A stretch of DNA of 64,000 nucleotides from Hordeum vulgare subsp. vulgare (GCF_904849725.1 NC_058523.1:341723948-341787947), one strand, 5' to 3'; counted from the first letter of the stretch, positions 1-12,231 are shown. Notes: generated from the sequence alone by a model not told the origin. Made by a program: numbers and translations.

Positions 1-1771
1 AAGAAATGGTTCTTGACTTGGCTGAAGTCTCCTCTTCGTCTCGAGGAGCCCAGTATCACCACTCCAATGCCAACTTCTCAAGACGGTACGAACACCACCC
101 CACCTACCACATTACCTACACATGTCGTGGCGGATGATGGTAGCTACGACGCGAGGGGGAGCCTCCATTAGTGCCAGATCATGTTGCCCCCGATGTCAAA
201 GAAGAAAATGTTGATGATGGCATGGAGGATGATGATGATGACCCAAACCAGTATTTCAATACCGCCTATGATGGATTATTGATGGCTCAGGAGGCCGAAG
301 ACTCAGGCTATGACCATGCAAATGATGACTTGATGCTGCCTGATTTCCCGGAGCCGGAACTTCTTAAGGCAGAATGCAAAAAGTCTCTCTTCAAGCCATC
401 CTCGCAGGAGACACCTCCAGATGCCGCCTCTACCCAGCAACCCCCCGAGGCCCGTCCACTGTTTAGCCTGAGGACACTTGGGGTGGTGGTTAGGGAAGGT
501 ATGGTGGGCTCACTACCGCCACCCCCAAGAAGCAAAGGAAGAGACCGACCAAGAGACCTAATGGCGCCATAGGTGCTTCAAGCAGCCAGCCGCCTCTGAA
601 ACCCCTGGTGGTAGACAGAATACCTGTCGAAGGTAAGCCACGTGTCCACATCGCCGGTGAGCCGATCCTACCTGCCAAAGCGCTAGATCACATACTGAGC
701 AATGATCTAAAGAGACTCCATGAATATGTGCTGGCATTGAGAAAAACCTTCTCGCCCTGAAACATCCAGGATATCCACTTTACGCGGCTCATGTGCCGGG
801 TGGGAAGATGTACGTCGATACCTGGCCCGTGAATACGTTCATCCTGCGATTTGACTACATCTACAACATGTTCCACATGACCAAACTGGATTTACAGTTC
901 ATCCGCTTGTATTGCATGTATCTCGACTACGTCATCACGAGGGAGAGCATCGACTATATGTGCGTCGCGGACCCATACTATATGCACGAGGACTTCTTGG
1001 GAGTTTGCAAAGAGCACCGTGAGTATGCGAGCAAGTACCTCGGCGAATTCATGATCGCTAATAAGGACAAGAAAGCGATTCTCCTGCCTTATCATCCCTC
1101 GTAATTCATCCGCGCATATCCTTTCGACATGTTAATTATTCGTTTGCAAGCATGGTGGCACAACTTAGATGTACTTAATTTGTGAAGTGGGGACGGCGCC
1201 GTCCTCATCGTTCTATACCCGGAATACTCCCATGATGTGTACTTGGACTCGTCGAAGAACCTGAAGAAAAAGGATTACACGCACGTCAGGAATGTTCTCG
1301 ACTCTGCCGTGTGGACCTTCAGCATGACTGGTGGATATATCAAGGTGAAAAGGTCCAGGAATAAAGCACTGGCTTTTGGCCATAAGACCGACTTTGCTGC
1401 ATCCAGCAATCGAACGAGAGTGAGGCTGATGGATTCTACCACATGCATCACCTGCTGGAGTACAGAAGGGATCATCAACGCCTTCGCATGTCAGCTACTG
1501 CTGAAGATGCCGAGATTGTCAGCTGGGCCACAAGCCTTGGAAAGACACCGGATCATCGAATCCGAGCTGAGTTTTATAACGTACAGTGTGAACTAGCCCA
1601 AGTGATCATGAAGCAAGTCCTCGAACCAACGGGGATGTTCTACCATGGGCCTATCACGCGGGGTGATGTCCAAGCACTGCTAAGCGCTCATCGTCTGGAC
1701 ATGAAGCCTTTCACGAAGCTCGGTTGCGTCCTCCTGACTATAAAGATTGGGACGCCGACCTGGATGACTGA
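1..1771 (+). pseudogene. CACTA-encoded C48/Ulp1-like protein, decayed
   Basis: The reading frame enters from the left edge and must be followed across shifts near 150-170, 500-515, 738, 1390 and 1730 to a TGA at 1769-1771. It runs through an acidic stretch (about 200-250), a basic PKKQRKRPTKRP segment (about 520-555) that could be a nuclear signal, and then a C48-like fold. A GT-AG intron at 1101-1187 fits in phase and joins a YHPS segment to GDGAVLIV. The VYLDSS motif at about 1234-1251 keeps the Asp position of the family. The expected His-Trp just after the intron is replaced by Asp-Gly, and the usual Cys region reads DGFY, so no catalytic triad is visible. Such Ulp1-like genes are common passengers of plant CACTA elements. 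The family call is fairly sure; activity is very unlikely. Confidence 0.7.
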
Positions 1772-2079
1772 TTGTCAATTACAATGCGTTTTAACTAAAT
1801 CGTGGTCCTGAACTAGCACGCCTTATCAATACTGTCTTTCTATGGCAAAACTTTGAAATTATGCACGGCGAAACTATGTGATGTAACTAAACCGTGGTCC
1901 TGAACTAGCGTAGATCGTTCTAGTTAATTAGTTTGGGTATGAGGAACTTCATCATTTATGTTTACTATTGGTTGCTTTTATTTTGGTAATCATGTCTCTT
2001 TTTGTTTTCTTAAGTACATTATGTTGTATATTACCGTTCAAATCAACAACTCATGTTGCAGGTACTAGCTAGATCACAG
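1772..2079 (+). other. CACTA intergenic or intronic spacer
   Basis: AT-rich spacer between the C48-like gene and the small ORF. It ends in a T-rich tract and ATGTTGCAG, a good splice acceptor at 2053-2061 just ahead of the ATG at 2080. The small ORF could therefore be a downstream exon of a longer transcript. No coding frame of note is present. Confidence 0.4.
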
Positions 2080-2328
2080 ATGGCGAAGGGATACTACGTC
2101 GTGTACGTTGGGAGGGTTCCAGGAGTCTACGACCACTGGCCAGCCGCTCAGGCCCAGGTGCACAGGTACCCAGGTGCTAGCCACAGAGGGTTCGACACGA
2201 GAGCCAAAGCAGAAATTAGTTACTTGAGGTGGTCGACACTCCAGCATGAGCAGGGGCGGCACCGTCGGTACTACATAGTCGCGCTCGTCTTCATGTTGGT
2301 CGCTCTTCTGTTCTACATCATGTTGTAG
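2080..2328 (+). CDS. 82-aa protein: RNase H1-type hybrid-binding domain plus C-terminal membrane segment
   Basis: The ATG at 2080 is the first methionine that starts directly on the domain; an upstream in-frame ATG at 2053 overlaps a probable splice acceptor. Residues 1-48 match the RNase H1 N-terminal hybrid-binding fold: YYVVYVGRVPGVYDHW, then a Q-V-HRYPGAS stretch, then F-T-AKAE. In RNase H1 this module binds RNA:DNA hybrids or dsRNA. No RNase H catalytic domain follows. Instead a basic linker (GRHRRYY) leads to about 18 hydrophobic residues ending in FYIML, a predicted tail-type membrane anchor. The ORF has no internal stop although the gene upstream is wrecked. It may be a separate gene or a last exon. 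Its role in a DNA transposon is unknown to me. The domain call is good; expression is unproven. Confidence 0.6.
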   Translation: MAKGYYVVYVGRVPGVYDHWPAAQAQVHRYPGASHRGFDTRAKAEISYLRWSTLQHEQGRHRRYYIVALVFMLVALLFYIML

Positions 2329-2603
2329 ATAGAGATGATTAAACTTGTGGGTGTGCCATGACCATGCAGTTGCGCTTACTTGAGACATGACATGATCGCA
2401 CTTATGTATCGCTATTTTCGAGACTATGTGATGATATTTTCTGTTGAATGATAATGATGATGCATGGTATTATGACAAGACTATTGTATGTCTATGATAT
2501 GTGAGAAGGGTATATGTTTAATATGATGTGATGAAACTATTGTATATAATCTGTATAAATAAATCACAAATACATAGAGGGTGCAAATCTGCGAAAACTG
2601 TAA

Positions 2604-2858
2604 AAGTTAGCAGTAGCGCTGGTTAATACTTACCAGTAGTGCGGCTTAGTAGGAGCGCTTTCTGCAACCACGCACTACTACTATAGTTAGCAGTAGCGCT
2701 GCCCATACCGGCGCTACTGCTAACTATACTTACCAGTAGCGTTGCCCATACCAGCGCTGCTACTGGTTATTAGCTGTAGCGCGATAGCAGTAGCGCTCGG
2801 CCCAACGCTACTACTATAGGATTATCAAGCGCTACTGGTAGGCTTTTCCCTAGTAGTG
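2604..2858. repeat. CACTA subterminal repeats and terminal inverted repeat
   Basis: About ten copies, in both orientations, of a core close to AGTAGCGCTG or its complement CAGCGCTACT. The terminal repeat is 2838-2858. In CACTA elements such subterminal repeats are binding sites for the element's own DNA-binding protein and are needed for transposition. The dense inverted copies could fold back. Confidence 0.8.
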
Positions 2859-4579
2859 TTGCCTTGCTCAGCAAGCCACTTGCTATAGTTCATCTTCCAG
2901 TGACCAGCTTCCTTGCAATGAAAGCAAATGGTCTTTGAGTTCGGTCTGGACTTCGGCTCAGCGGGGAAGACAACCTTCTCCGTGCCCTTTGCCTTACCCT
3001 TTTTCTTGGACCAACTCTTTTTGAACTTTGCTGAGTTCTGCACCATCAACACTTCATGCGTGACTTTCTTAATATCCTCCTCTACCACCTTGAGCATCCC
3101 ATGCAATTCAGTGAGCTTCTTATCCATGCCATGCATATGATAGTTCGAGATGAACGTCCCATAGCTAGCTGGAAGAGAACCCAGAACTGCATCAGTACCC
3201 AACTCATCCAAGAGTGGGAACCCCAAAAAAATGAAAGATTGCACGTATCCGGTTATCTTGATCATATGCGGGCTCAGTGGACCACCTTCCTCCAGCTTAG
3301 AATCCATCAAGGATCACCAGACGTTGAACCTTTCGGTCCTAGCCTGCACCTGAAACATGATCTTGAGACTCTCAATTGTATAGAAAGTCACATTGTCTTT
3401 GAAATGTTGTTGCAAATTGGGTTCCATACAAGCCAACATGAGGCAGTTGATCTCGTTTTATTCATCAACGAGTTTCCGGTAGGCATTCTTGGCTGGGGCA
3501 TTAGCATTATCAGCACATACCTCTGGAAGTGGATCCTCTAGAACATGTTCCTTTTTTATCGTGCTTGAGAACAATTATCAGATTTCTATAGCACGTGGTA
3601 AAGTTTGTTCCATTCAGTTTATCCTTTTCTAGAACTGACTTCAACGCAAAGTTATGAGCAGGTGGTTCCATTAATCTACAATAGAAAATATGCAATCACT
3701 AAGAAATGTGTTTATGTAGAGTAATTCAAGCCTTAAATAGAACTACTCCCATTGAAGTCGGCATCCCTCCACATATTTTCAGTGATTCAGGATTCGTCTA
3801 GCGTGAGAGACTAGTGAGCTTTATCATCACTGCTAGACAACTTGCCTATTCGGTGAACAACACCTTGCTAATCGTATCTCTATACGACTCCTGTCGGTCA
3901 GGTAGGTATCTTAAATCCCGGCTCCCAACCTTCTTTGCCACAAGGCCCAAAAACGTTTTGATAGCCTTGTCAAGTTAACATAATGCAGTGCATGTCCGTG
4001 TCCGACATGAACCCTCCAGTTCAAGGACACCTACAAGCATATCAATTTTATGAGCCCAACAATAAAAGTACTTGACGTGCGAAGGTGAACATCTCGAATG
4101 GTAATGTGCTTGATATTAACAAGGGATCTTTCTACACTATAACATGCAAAGTAAACAAGAAGCAATATCAATCACGTATAAACATAAACATGTGAAACAG
4201 TATGGCTCCTTCACGAACGTCCTTCCAAGGCGGATCCAACTCTGATGGCCAGGGCGAAACTCCATCATGTTCGTCATGTCGGGATGCCAAAACCTCGAAC
4301 TTGATCTGTGTCCTCCAAGTACTACAACTAGTAATGAATTTACACACAATAACAAGTCGACACGTAGGTCGTTATACAATATAATGATAGCACTTTGGCT
4401 CTTGCCGGCTAACAATCATGACACGTAGGTCACATTAAATTACACACATGCATCACATACATATGAGCCATAATATTCACATCAAACCTACAAAATAAAC
4501 TTATGCATAGAATCGCATTCTATCGGTTTGTGTGATCGTGTACAAGATATTCGTCGCTACACACACAACAGGTTCGAAG
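2859..4579 (-). mobile_element. Copia element A, gag-side fragment
   Basis: Part of a - strand Ty1/Copia element, cut on the left by the CACTA element at 2858 and on the right by the Angela insertion at 4580. The same element resumes at 48466, where its leader, primer-binding site and 5' LTR lie. The last five bases here, CGAAG (4575-4579), are repeated at 48466-48470. Bases 3672-4579 are untranslated leader with no convincing ORF. The pol region and 3' LTR are beyond the window. Confidence 0.8.
2860..3671 (-). pseudogene. Copia-A Gag, truncated and frameshifted
   Basis: The ATG at 3671 opens MEPPAHNF and a Copia-type Gag N-terminus. A shift at the AAAAAAGG run near 3555 and a stop near 3308 break the frame. 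The C-terminal part (about 3310-2860) reaches a basic region and a CCHC knuckle, CFHCKEAGHWKMNY, whose last Cys is Tyr. The CACTA insertion removes everything after the knuckle. Gag would form the virus-like particle and bind element RNA; this copy cannot. Confidence 0.75.
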
Positions 4580-4758
4580 TGTTGGGGAATGTTGCATGGG
4601 AAACAAAAAAATTCCTACGCACACGAAGACCTACCATGGTGATGATCAACTATGAGAGGGAGATCAGATCCACATACCCTTGTAAATTGCTAAGCGGGAA
4701 GCGTTAAGAAACTTGGTTGATGTAGTGGAACTTCTTCGCGATCCAAATTGCCGGCGTC
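4580..4758 (-). repeat. Angela 3' LTR, segment 1
   Basis: Matches the first ~180 bases of the intact LTR copy at 46683. It ends in GCGTC (4754-4758), which recurs at 18725-18729, marking the Gypsy-1 insertion. Confidence 0.9.
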
Positions 4759-5189
4759 TACTGCTAGCAGTCCCCGGCAACGACACTAGAAGAATGTTGT
4801 TGACGTGTCCCTGACTTGATGCCTTTGCGACAACAAAGCCATAACTACTCCCAGTTTCTCAACAATTAGCAATTGTCTTGCAATGGCCCACCAGCGCGTG
4901 GGTTCACGACAGTTTTTGAGGCTAGAGTATTCAACCCAAATTTTTTGGTTTGCCAGGCGGGAAGTGAAAGGATACTCTCAAGTATTAGCAGCTGAATGTG
5001 TCGGATTCAACAACACCTGAAAGATTAGTATCTGCAAGCAAAGTATCAGTAGCAAAGTAGTATGATAACAACGGTGTCAGAAACAATCTGTTTACAAGGC
5101 AGACTATTCCTAACTGTCGTATCATTGGCACGAGTAACTTGCCCATGGACGGGAAATATTCTTTCCCGTTAATGTTGAGCGAAAAAGTA

Positions 5190-5425
5190 TTGTAGCGGGT
5201 AGCAGCAGCGTAACGAGTAACAGCAGTGGCAAGGAACAGCAGTAGTGATAGCAGTAGCAAGTAGCAACAGTAGCAAGTAACAGCAGGACAAAGCAAGTAA
5301 CAGTAGCAGCAAGTAACAATAGCAGCAACAGTTGTAACAGCAGGAGAGCAAAGCAAGTAACAAGAGCAGAGCGAAACAAGTGACAGTAGCAGAGCAAAGC
5401 AAGTAACAGCAGCAATGGGACAAAC
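5190..5425. repeat. Imperfect GCAAGTAACAGCAG-type simple repeat in the LTR
   Basis: A run of GCAAGTAACAG, AGCAG and GTAGCA units. The sister LTR has a shorter version at 17400-17610, so the array has changed length since insertion. Confidence 0.8.
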
Positions 5426-6184
5426 TCGTAGACAATGGGTCGGTGATTCGTTTGGATGACATTCATCATGCAACAGTTATAACACGGAGAGATATGTGGC
5501 TAGCCCCCGTTCGTCAATGTGATGTAGGCATGCATTCCGTGTGTAGTCATACGTGCTTAGGGAAAAGAACTTGCATGACATCTATTGTCCATCCCTCCCG
5601 TGGCAGCGGCGTCCAATAGGATACTACGGGATATTAAGGTTCTCCTTTTAATAAAGAACCGGAACAACACATTAGCACTTGGTGAACACATGAACTCCTC
5701 AAACTATGGTCATCACCGGGAGTGGTTCCGGTTATTGTCACTCCGGGGTTGCCGGGTCATAACACATAGTAGGTAACTACAACTTGCAAGATCGGATCTA
5801 AAACACACATATATTGGTGACAACATAATAATTTCAGATCTGAAATCATGGCACTCGGGCCCTAGTGACAAGAATTAAGCATGGCAAAGTAGTAGCAACA
5901 TCAATCTCAGAACATAGTGGATACTAGGGATCAATCCCCGTCAAGACTAACTCGATTACATGATAGATCTCATCCTACTCATCACCGCCCATCACGAACG
6001 ATGAAGAGCTTCATGGAATTGGAGAGGGAAGAAGGTTGATGATGACGATGGCGACGACTTCCCCTCTCCGGAGCCCGAAACGGACTCCAGATCTGCTCTC
6101 CAGATGAAGAACAGGATGTGGCGGAGCCTCTGTATCACAAACACGATGAAATCTTCTTTCCTGATTTTTGTCTGGACGAAAGTG

Positions 6185-6192
6185 AATTTATA
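6185..6192 (-). promoter_or_regulatory. TATA box of the Gypsy-1 3' LTR
   Basis: The - strand reads CTCTATAAATTCAC, conserved at 18394-18401 in the 5' LTR. A GC-rich U3 block containing GTGGGCCCCACAAGCTTG lies just upstream. Confidence 0.65.
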
Positions 6193-6515
6193 GAGCTGGA
6201 GGTGGGGGCGGCAGAGCCACGTGGGCCCCACAAGCTTGGTTGCCGCGGCTAGGGGGGCCGCGACAACATGGCTTGTGGCCCACTGGCCCATCCCCTCCGG
6301 TGGATCTTTGCGCAGGTATTTTTCATATTTTCTAGAAATATTCTCCGTAAATTTTCAGGACGTTCCGAGAACTTTCATTTCTACACAAGAACAACACCAT
6401 GGCAATTCTGCTGAAAACAGTACCAGTCCGGGTTAGTTCCATTCAAATCATGCAAATTAGAGTCCAAAACAAGGGCAAAAGAGTTTGGAAAAGTAGATAC
6501 GATGGAGACATATCA

Positions 6516-6530
6516 ACTCCCCCAAGCTTA
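6516..6530 (-). other. Gypsy-1 polypurine tract
   Basis: The - strand TAAGCTTGGGGGAGT directly abuts the 3' LTR, as expected for the plus-strand primer. The identical 15-mer recurs at 12232-12246. Confidence 0.8.
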
Positions 6531-8322
6531 AAACGTTGCTTGTCCTCAAGCAACTCAGTTGACAAACTGAAAGAGAAAGAAAAACTTTGACAAACTCTGT
6601 TTGATCTTGTTGTTGCAACTATGTCTAACTCGTAACCAGAATTTCAGCAAGATACAAGTTAACCACATAAGCAAGTGACCCAAAGGTCTCACGGTAAACT
6701 AATATCAATGGCATAATCAGCTAGCGAGCAAATAATAATGAGTTTCAGATACCAACAATTCAATCAAAACAAGCATGAAGCAATATGAATAGGTGGTATC
6801 TCGCTAGCTCTCTCTGAGACCACAAAACATAAATGTAGAGCACTTTGAAAGATCAAGGGCTGACTAAACATTGTAATTCATAGCAACGAACATCCACTCA
6901 TAGTCATACTCAATATCAATCAAAAGCAAAGCATAAAAATGACAGAGGTGTTCTCTAATTGGTGCTTAAATAAGAAGAGGATGACTCAACAGGAAAATAA
7001 ATAGACAGGCCCTTCGCAGAGGGAAGCATTGATTTGCAGAGGTGCCAGAGCTCAAGCTTTGAAAACAGAGATAATAATTTTGGGTGGCATGCTTTCATTG
7101 TCAACACAATGACCAAGAGTTCTCAATATCTTCCACGCTACTCATGCTATAGGCGGTTCCCAAACAGAAAAGTAAAGTTTTAACTCCCCCACCACCAATC
7201 AATCACACTCCACGGCTAGCCGAATCCTCGGGTACCGTCCATACTAACATCAATCCGAGGGGAGTCTTGTTTTACTGTTATGTTTTCGATTTAAGCGTGG
7301 AACTGGGCATTCCAATTACCAGCCCCTTTCTCATGAATGATAGTGAATAAACACATGTCGAGGATAACACGCCTAACATGGGAGATACCAATAGCTCCCT
7401 ATCACCACATGAGCGGTTCGGGCATGCAAAACAGATTATTTCTTGAAGGTTTAGAGAATGGCACATGCAAATTTACTTGGAACGGCAAGTAGATACCGCA
7501 AATAGGTAGGTATGGTGGACTCTCATGGAAAAACTTTTGGGTTTATGGAAGTGGATGCACAAGCAGTATTCCGCTTAGTACAAGTGAAGGCTAGCAAAAG
7601 ACTGGGAAGGGACCAACTAGAGAGCGACAACAGTCATCAAGATGCAATGAGTTTGACTAACATGGAGTGCAAGCATGAACATGATATAAATCACCATGAA
7701 CATGGACATCATAGAGGCTAAGTTGATTTTGTTTCAACTACATGCATGAACATGCGCCAAGTCAAGCCACTCGAATCATTCAAAGGAGAATACCATCCTA
7801 TCGTACTACATCATAGTCATCTCAAAATCTATGTTGGCATTCAAGACAAACCATTATAAGCTCCTAGCTAAATAAGCATGGCATCAGAAACTATGATCTG
7901 TAAGTTGTCATTGCAAACATGGTTCTCTCACAACAAAGCTGAATCTGGGACGACAAGCTATTCATATTTACAAAAACAAAATAGATAGAGTTCATACCAG
8001 CTTTTCCAGTCTTAGTCACTTCACCATATATCATCATTATTGCCTTTCACATGCACGATCGAACGATGTGAACAATAATAAGAGTGCTCGTGCATTGGAC
8101 TAAGCTGAAATCTGCAGGCAGACACAAAGGAGAAGACAAACTAATATGGCTCTTTGAAACCTAAACAGGTATGCATGCGAGAGCCACTAAGCATTGTAAC
8201 CAATATCTTCTACCTTGACCCAAAAAAAAGAAAACTATTTACATGAGAAAGCTCCCAACAAGCAAAAGAAGAAAGGAAAATCTGTTTGGGTTTTCTCAAA
8301 AGGACACAAAACAAGAAAACAA
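6531..8322 (-). other. Noncoding 3' tail of Gypsy-1
   Basis: About 1.8 kb with no coding frame I can support. Long noncoding 3' tails are usual in Athila-like grass elements. It continues beyond the solo LTR at 12130-12231. Confidence 0.5.
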
Positions 8323-11300
8323 TGTCGGGACCCCGATCCTAAGCCATACAACTCTAGCATGTACACATCATATCACTTTGTGGCCTCATGCACGGTAATC
8401 ACCCCGGTTGCCACCTTACCTTGGCCGGGACCGTTTGCGTCTTTTGGCTCACGTATATGACTATGTTGCCAGCAATCATATGTCAAAGAACCTGGGTCGA
8501 CATGGCTAGCTATGAACCCAAGTGGCACATCCGTACAGGCACAGGCATACATAACCCAACAAGGCAGGTGTCGGTCATCAGCGAGTGTAGACGAGTCGTA
8601 GCAAGCTATAGGGACTCCATTACACCGCGTGACATTTCCCCGTGGGGACAGACACAACAACCAAGAAGGATACATGCCGGTCAATCAATGTGTCCGGAGC
8701 AGTACCAAGCTACCAAGGCTCGGTGGAAGCACAAAGAGGCATTTCCCCGTATGGAGTACTACTCAAGGCACACAACTAGGTGTCGAATCCCACACATACC
8801 AATGCATTGCAAACATACACACAATATGCACGATATGTGTAGATACAACATGGCATCACAACATAACTCTACAACACATCATTTATTTAATAGACTCCGA
8901 AGAGCCAACATAGTTTAATGTTACAAACCAAAGGGATCACATGACCCAACATTCAGAGCATACAAGCATCAAGCAGAAGTTACATGTCTGGGTACAGACA
9001 TATACTAAAAGCGGCTGGAAGAACCTAAAAGCTACAACGACCCTACCATAGGAGGCAGATCATTGTCTGGGTTCCCAAACTAAACCATCGATGTTAACGT
9101 CAAGAGATAACGTAGAGAGAGCGGCGTCTATTCTGCAAAAATGTGAATAAGCAACAGTGAGTACGAAGGTACTCAGCAAGTCTTACATCAGTGCTAACTA
9201 CATATGCATCAAGTATCAATGAACGGAATTTGTGGGTTTTGTTGCAGAGAAGCCAGCTTTGACCTTTGGCTAACCTATTCTACAACAAAGTTTTATTATC
9301 TCTCTCGTCTCCTTACGAGAGAGCGCACACGAGTCCACATAACCACCACATGAATACACCACCATGAATCCTCTCTCGTAATCCTACGAGAAAGCCATCC
9401 ATAACACTCACACTTATCTGGACCATTTTAGAGTAACCATTAAAGTTATCTATGAACCATGTAAGTATCCAAGCGGTCCATAACCGAGGACGCGGCTATT
9501 CGAATAGATAGATACCCTGCAGGGGTGTACTTCGTCACACATGCTTCCGCCACTTATCGCCAAGTGCACATAAAAACCAGCATCTCGGCGACCTTCAAGC
9601 GAAAGCCCTGCGAGGGAGTTGGCCACGGACGTTAACCTACTAAGACTCACGCCCAAGACAGTCGCCTATCTGAGTTGGAACCCATAATGGAAGTCCGGCC
9701 GAGGTTTCCAACATGGCCTCAAACGATGTGAGCAGGGCCCCAAGCCGGTCCCGACTGGGCCGTTCATCCACTTAGCAAGCCGTGCCACAACCTATGAACG
9801 TTTCGAACTACCGCGACTTCTAGACTGAGAAGAGAGTAGTTAATAGGCCGAGAGGGGTCGAGTTACCGGAACCCAATGTGCGGTAGTAGCTAGTCTTGGA
9901 ACACCAACACAAGATCTCGGGTCCTAAATGTGGCGGTAATGAGACAACCCACCATGTACTCCTACATGGCCTCTCATCGCTACCTTTACCAGAACAGTTT
10001 CACATCTTTAACTCTCATCAATAGGACATGATCATTCCGTTACATCATTCCGATGCTCGGACCAAACTCAACCTAAGCATAGCAAGGGTAACAGGGTAAA
10101 GCACATATGGCTCAAGCATCTACCAGGTATGCTAGGTTGCATTGGTTTAGCTATTTACTGTGATCAAAATCAGGTCATGCAAAGGAATAGGTGCAGCTAT
10201 TGTAATACAACTATCAATTGAATCATTTTGTCCTAATGCATAGAAATGAGAGCAGGAGCAAGAGAATAGGATTTTGTCGGAATGTTCAAAGGGGTTTTGC
10301 TTGCGTGTTGGCCGGAAGAACTCAGCTATTCTTCGATGCCGGTGATAACTACATCTCGCAAGGTCTATTGACAGATCAAACGAAAGAAATTAATCACGGC
10401 AAATGCTTCACAATGATGCATGAGCATGGCAAGTTATCATGATGCTGATTTCATCTAATGCAAGTGATCATAGGTTGAAAGAAGTTTATTTGATCTATAT
10501 AAGTAATTTTCAAAATCCAATTATATCATTTATAAGCCTATTGTGAATTTGTCATATTCGGCAAGGTTAAGATGTACAAACATGTGTATAAATGCCACCA
10601 ATGGATTCCTTGCATTTTTCTGATACTTTTTCATATATAAATTATTTCCATCGGAGTTATATTTTAATTTCTATGATTTTTACAAGTTTCAGCAATTTTC
10701 TGGAATTAAATTAAATCAGAAACTATTACTGCATCAAGCTGATGTCATCCCTACGTCAGCAGGTCAACCAGCCGGGTCCAGGTCAACCTGACCAGTGGGG
10801 TCCACTGGTCAGTGTCCTAGAGGCTAACCCCGCGCTGACCAGCCCCTAATTGAGGTTTGACCAGGCGTGGGGCCCTCTGGCAGCGACTGGGGGGAGGATT
10901 AGTTAGCGCTAAGGGCTGGCCACGTCGACGGCTACCGGAGAGAGGTCGCCGGCGACTGAGCCGCGGTGGAGGGCTCGTCGGAGTTGGCCGGAATTGCGCT
11001 ACGAGGCACTATTTGGCAAGCGTTTGCGGCTACGGGACGCTGGCAGAGCGCCGCATCCATTCCGAGGGTTTTGAGGCGCTGGGGTGGTCTGTGGCCACGG
11101 CGGCGACGGGCGGAGCGACGGCGCGCTACGGTCAGCTGGGGGGCGACGGCTACGGTGAGGAACAGGTCATGGGGATAGGGGAAAAAGACGCAGGAGCTCA
11201 CAGTGATGCGGAGGGGGCACACGGCGAGCTCGGGGAGGCGCGGATGGTCGCGAATCGAGGACGGCGGCCTTCGATGGCCGGAGGAAGAAACGGCGACGAT

Positions 11301-12124
11301 GGCGACGCTGCGGGGGCTCGGGTGCTCGGAGGAGATGATGGAGGGATGCAGCTCGTCGAGGCGGAGGAGTAAAGCTCTGCAGGGAGGCGAGGGGTGGCCG
11401 GGGTGGAGCTAGCGACGAGCTTGGGCGGACTGGCAATGGCGGCGAGAAGAGCAGGGGCAGAGAACGAGAGGAGAGGCAGAGAGCAGGGGGGAGAGGATAA
11501 GGGAAGGAGCGGGCTCGTGCACTGGCACAGTGGAGGCAGGAGGGGACTCCACGCAAGCACGTGGTGGCGAGGGCGCCGTGCCTTCCTTCTCCTCTGCCTT
11601 CTGGCACGAGGAGGAAGACGACAGGGAGACCCCCCTCTGGTGGGCTGGGCCAGGAGGGTGGCGACAGGTAAGTTTTTCTGTTTTTTTCATTTCTCTTTTA
11701 TTTATTTCTGGCATTTACTTTTAGGATTTAAAATATATAGTTTGACCAAATATAAAACCCAAAAATGTTATTAGGTGACAGAGACAATAATGTCCAATGC
11801 CACATAAAAGTTTCAACATTTTTGAAACTTTAAAATAGAAGGAACCAAAATAATTCCATTCGAAATAGCTATTTAGTCAACTCAAAAATCCTTTTTAAAA
11901 AGTTCCTGTGACCTAGAATTTTGGTTTGACAATTTTACCTTATGTCACAATTTTGCCAAGTTTTTGGAACATTTTTCTGGTTCCATTTAAGGTATTAAAT
12001 TTTATTGCCTTCTTGTCAATTGATCAAAACATTTGGGGCTTTGATCACTTCCTATTTAAACATCAAAGTTTTTATAATGCATGCATGAATGCTTGGCAAA
12101 CAAAAGAAAGCTAGGGCTATGACA
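8323..12124 (-). repeat. Solo LTR (3.8 kb) nested in Gypsy-1
   Basis: It begins TGTCGGGACC and ends GCTATGACA, with perfect 5-bp duplications AACAA at 8318-8322 and 12125-12129. No internal domain, primer site or second LTR is seen, so it is a recombination product of a full element. GC-rich 10850-11650 holds several long spurious ORFs in many frames. Orientation is inferred as -: a CTATATATTTTAAA box lies near 11735 and a CT-rich leader-like stretch follows on that strand. Family not assigned; Gypsy-type is likely from the TGTCGGGACC start. Confidence 0.78.
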
Positions 12125-12231
12125 AACAAGAAAACAAAAATATACTAACATGGATAATACAGTGGCAAAGTGTGAACACCGATGAACAAAGTGAAAGCAT
12201 AAGCACGAATGTAAGGTCGGTGAGAACACGT

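Larger units (their letters stand above)
1..2858 (+). mobile_element. CACTA (En/Spm-type) DNA transposon, right-hand part
   Basis: The right end reads GTAGGCTTTTCCCTAGTAGTG, the reverse complement of a CACTACTAGG terminal repeat typical of grass CACTA elements, and ends at 2858. A 250-bp subterminal zone full of short inverted repeats precedes it. The left end, and any TNP2-type transposase, lie outside the window. Inside are a decayed C48-like gene and a small intact ORF, both on the + strand. The element sits in the gag of a Copia element whose sequence resumes at 2859, with TTG (2859-2861) as the probable 3-bp target duplication. I see nothing recognisable in 2329-2603. Confidence 0.85.
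4759..6515 (-). repeat. Gypsy-1 3' LTR
   Basis: 1757 bp, matching 16979-18724 along its length. The + strand start TACTGCTAGCAG has TA where the other copy has TG; the end is GACATATCA. It contains a CAG/AGTAAC simple repeat and a TATA box. An apparent leucine-rich ORF here is a shadow of the simple repeat. Confidence 0.9.

Noticed and set aside
2080..2328. Possible endogenous caulimovirus fragment, because the domain also occurs in viroplasmin-like proteins
   Set aside because: No other viral gene nearby; it lies inside a CACTA element with its terminus at 2858, and the RNase H1 N-terminal family explains it.
4985..5473. Leucine/cysteine-rich ORFs in three frames
   Set aside because: They are translations of the CAG/AGTAAC simple repeat in the LTR; the sister LTR gives the same artefact at 17205-17661.
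5992..6291. ORF conserved between 5992-6291 and 18201-18500
   Set aside because: Conservation is explained by the two being sister LTRs; the frame crosses the TATA box and promoter.
8388..8918. 176-codon ORF on the + strand
   Set aside because: Inside the solo LTR, overlapped by an ORF on the other strand; no domain seen.
10857..11774. Several long overlapping ORFs on both strands
   Set aside because: GC-rich low-complexity part of a solo LTR; no domain, no consistent codon use, and frames overlap on both strands.
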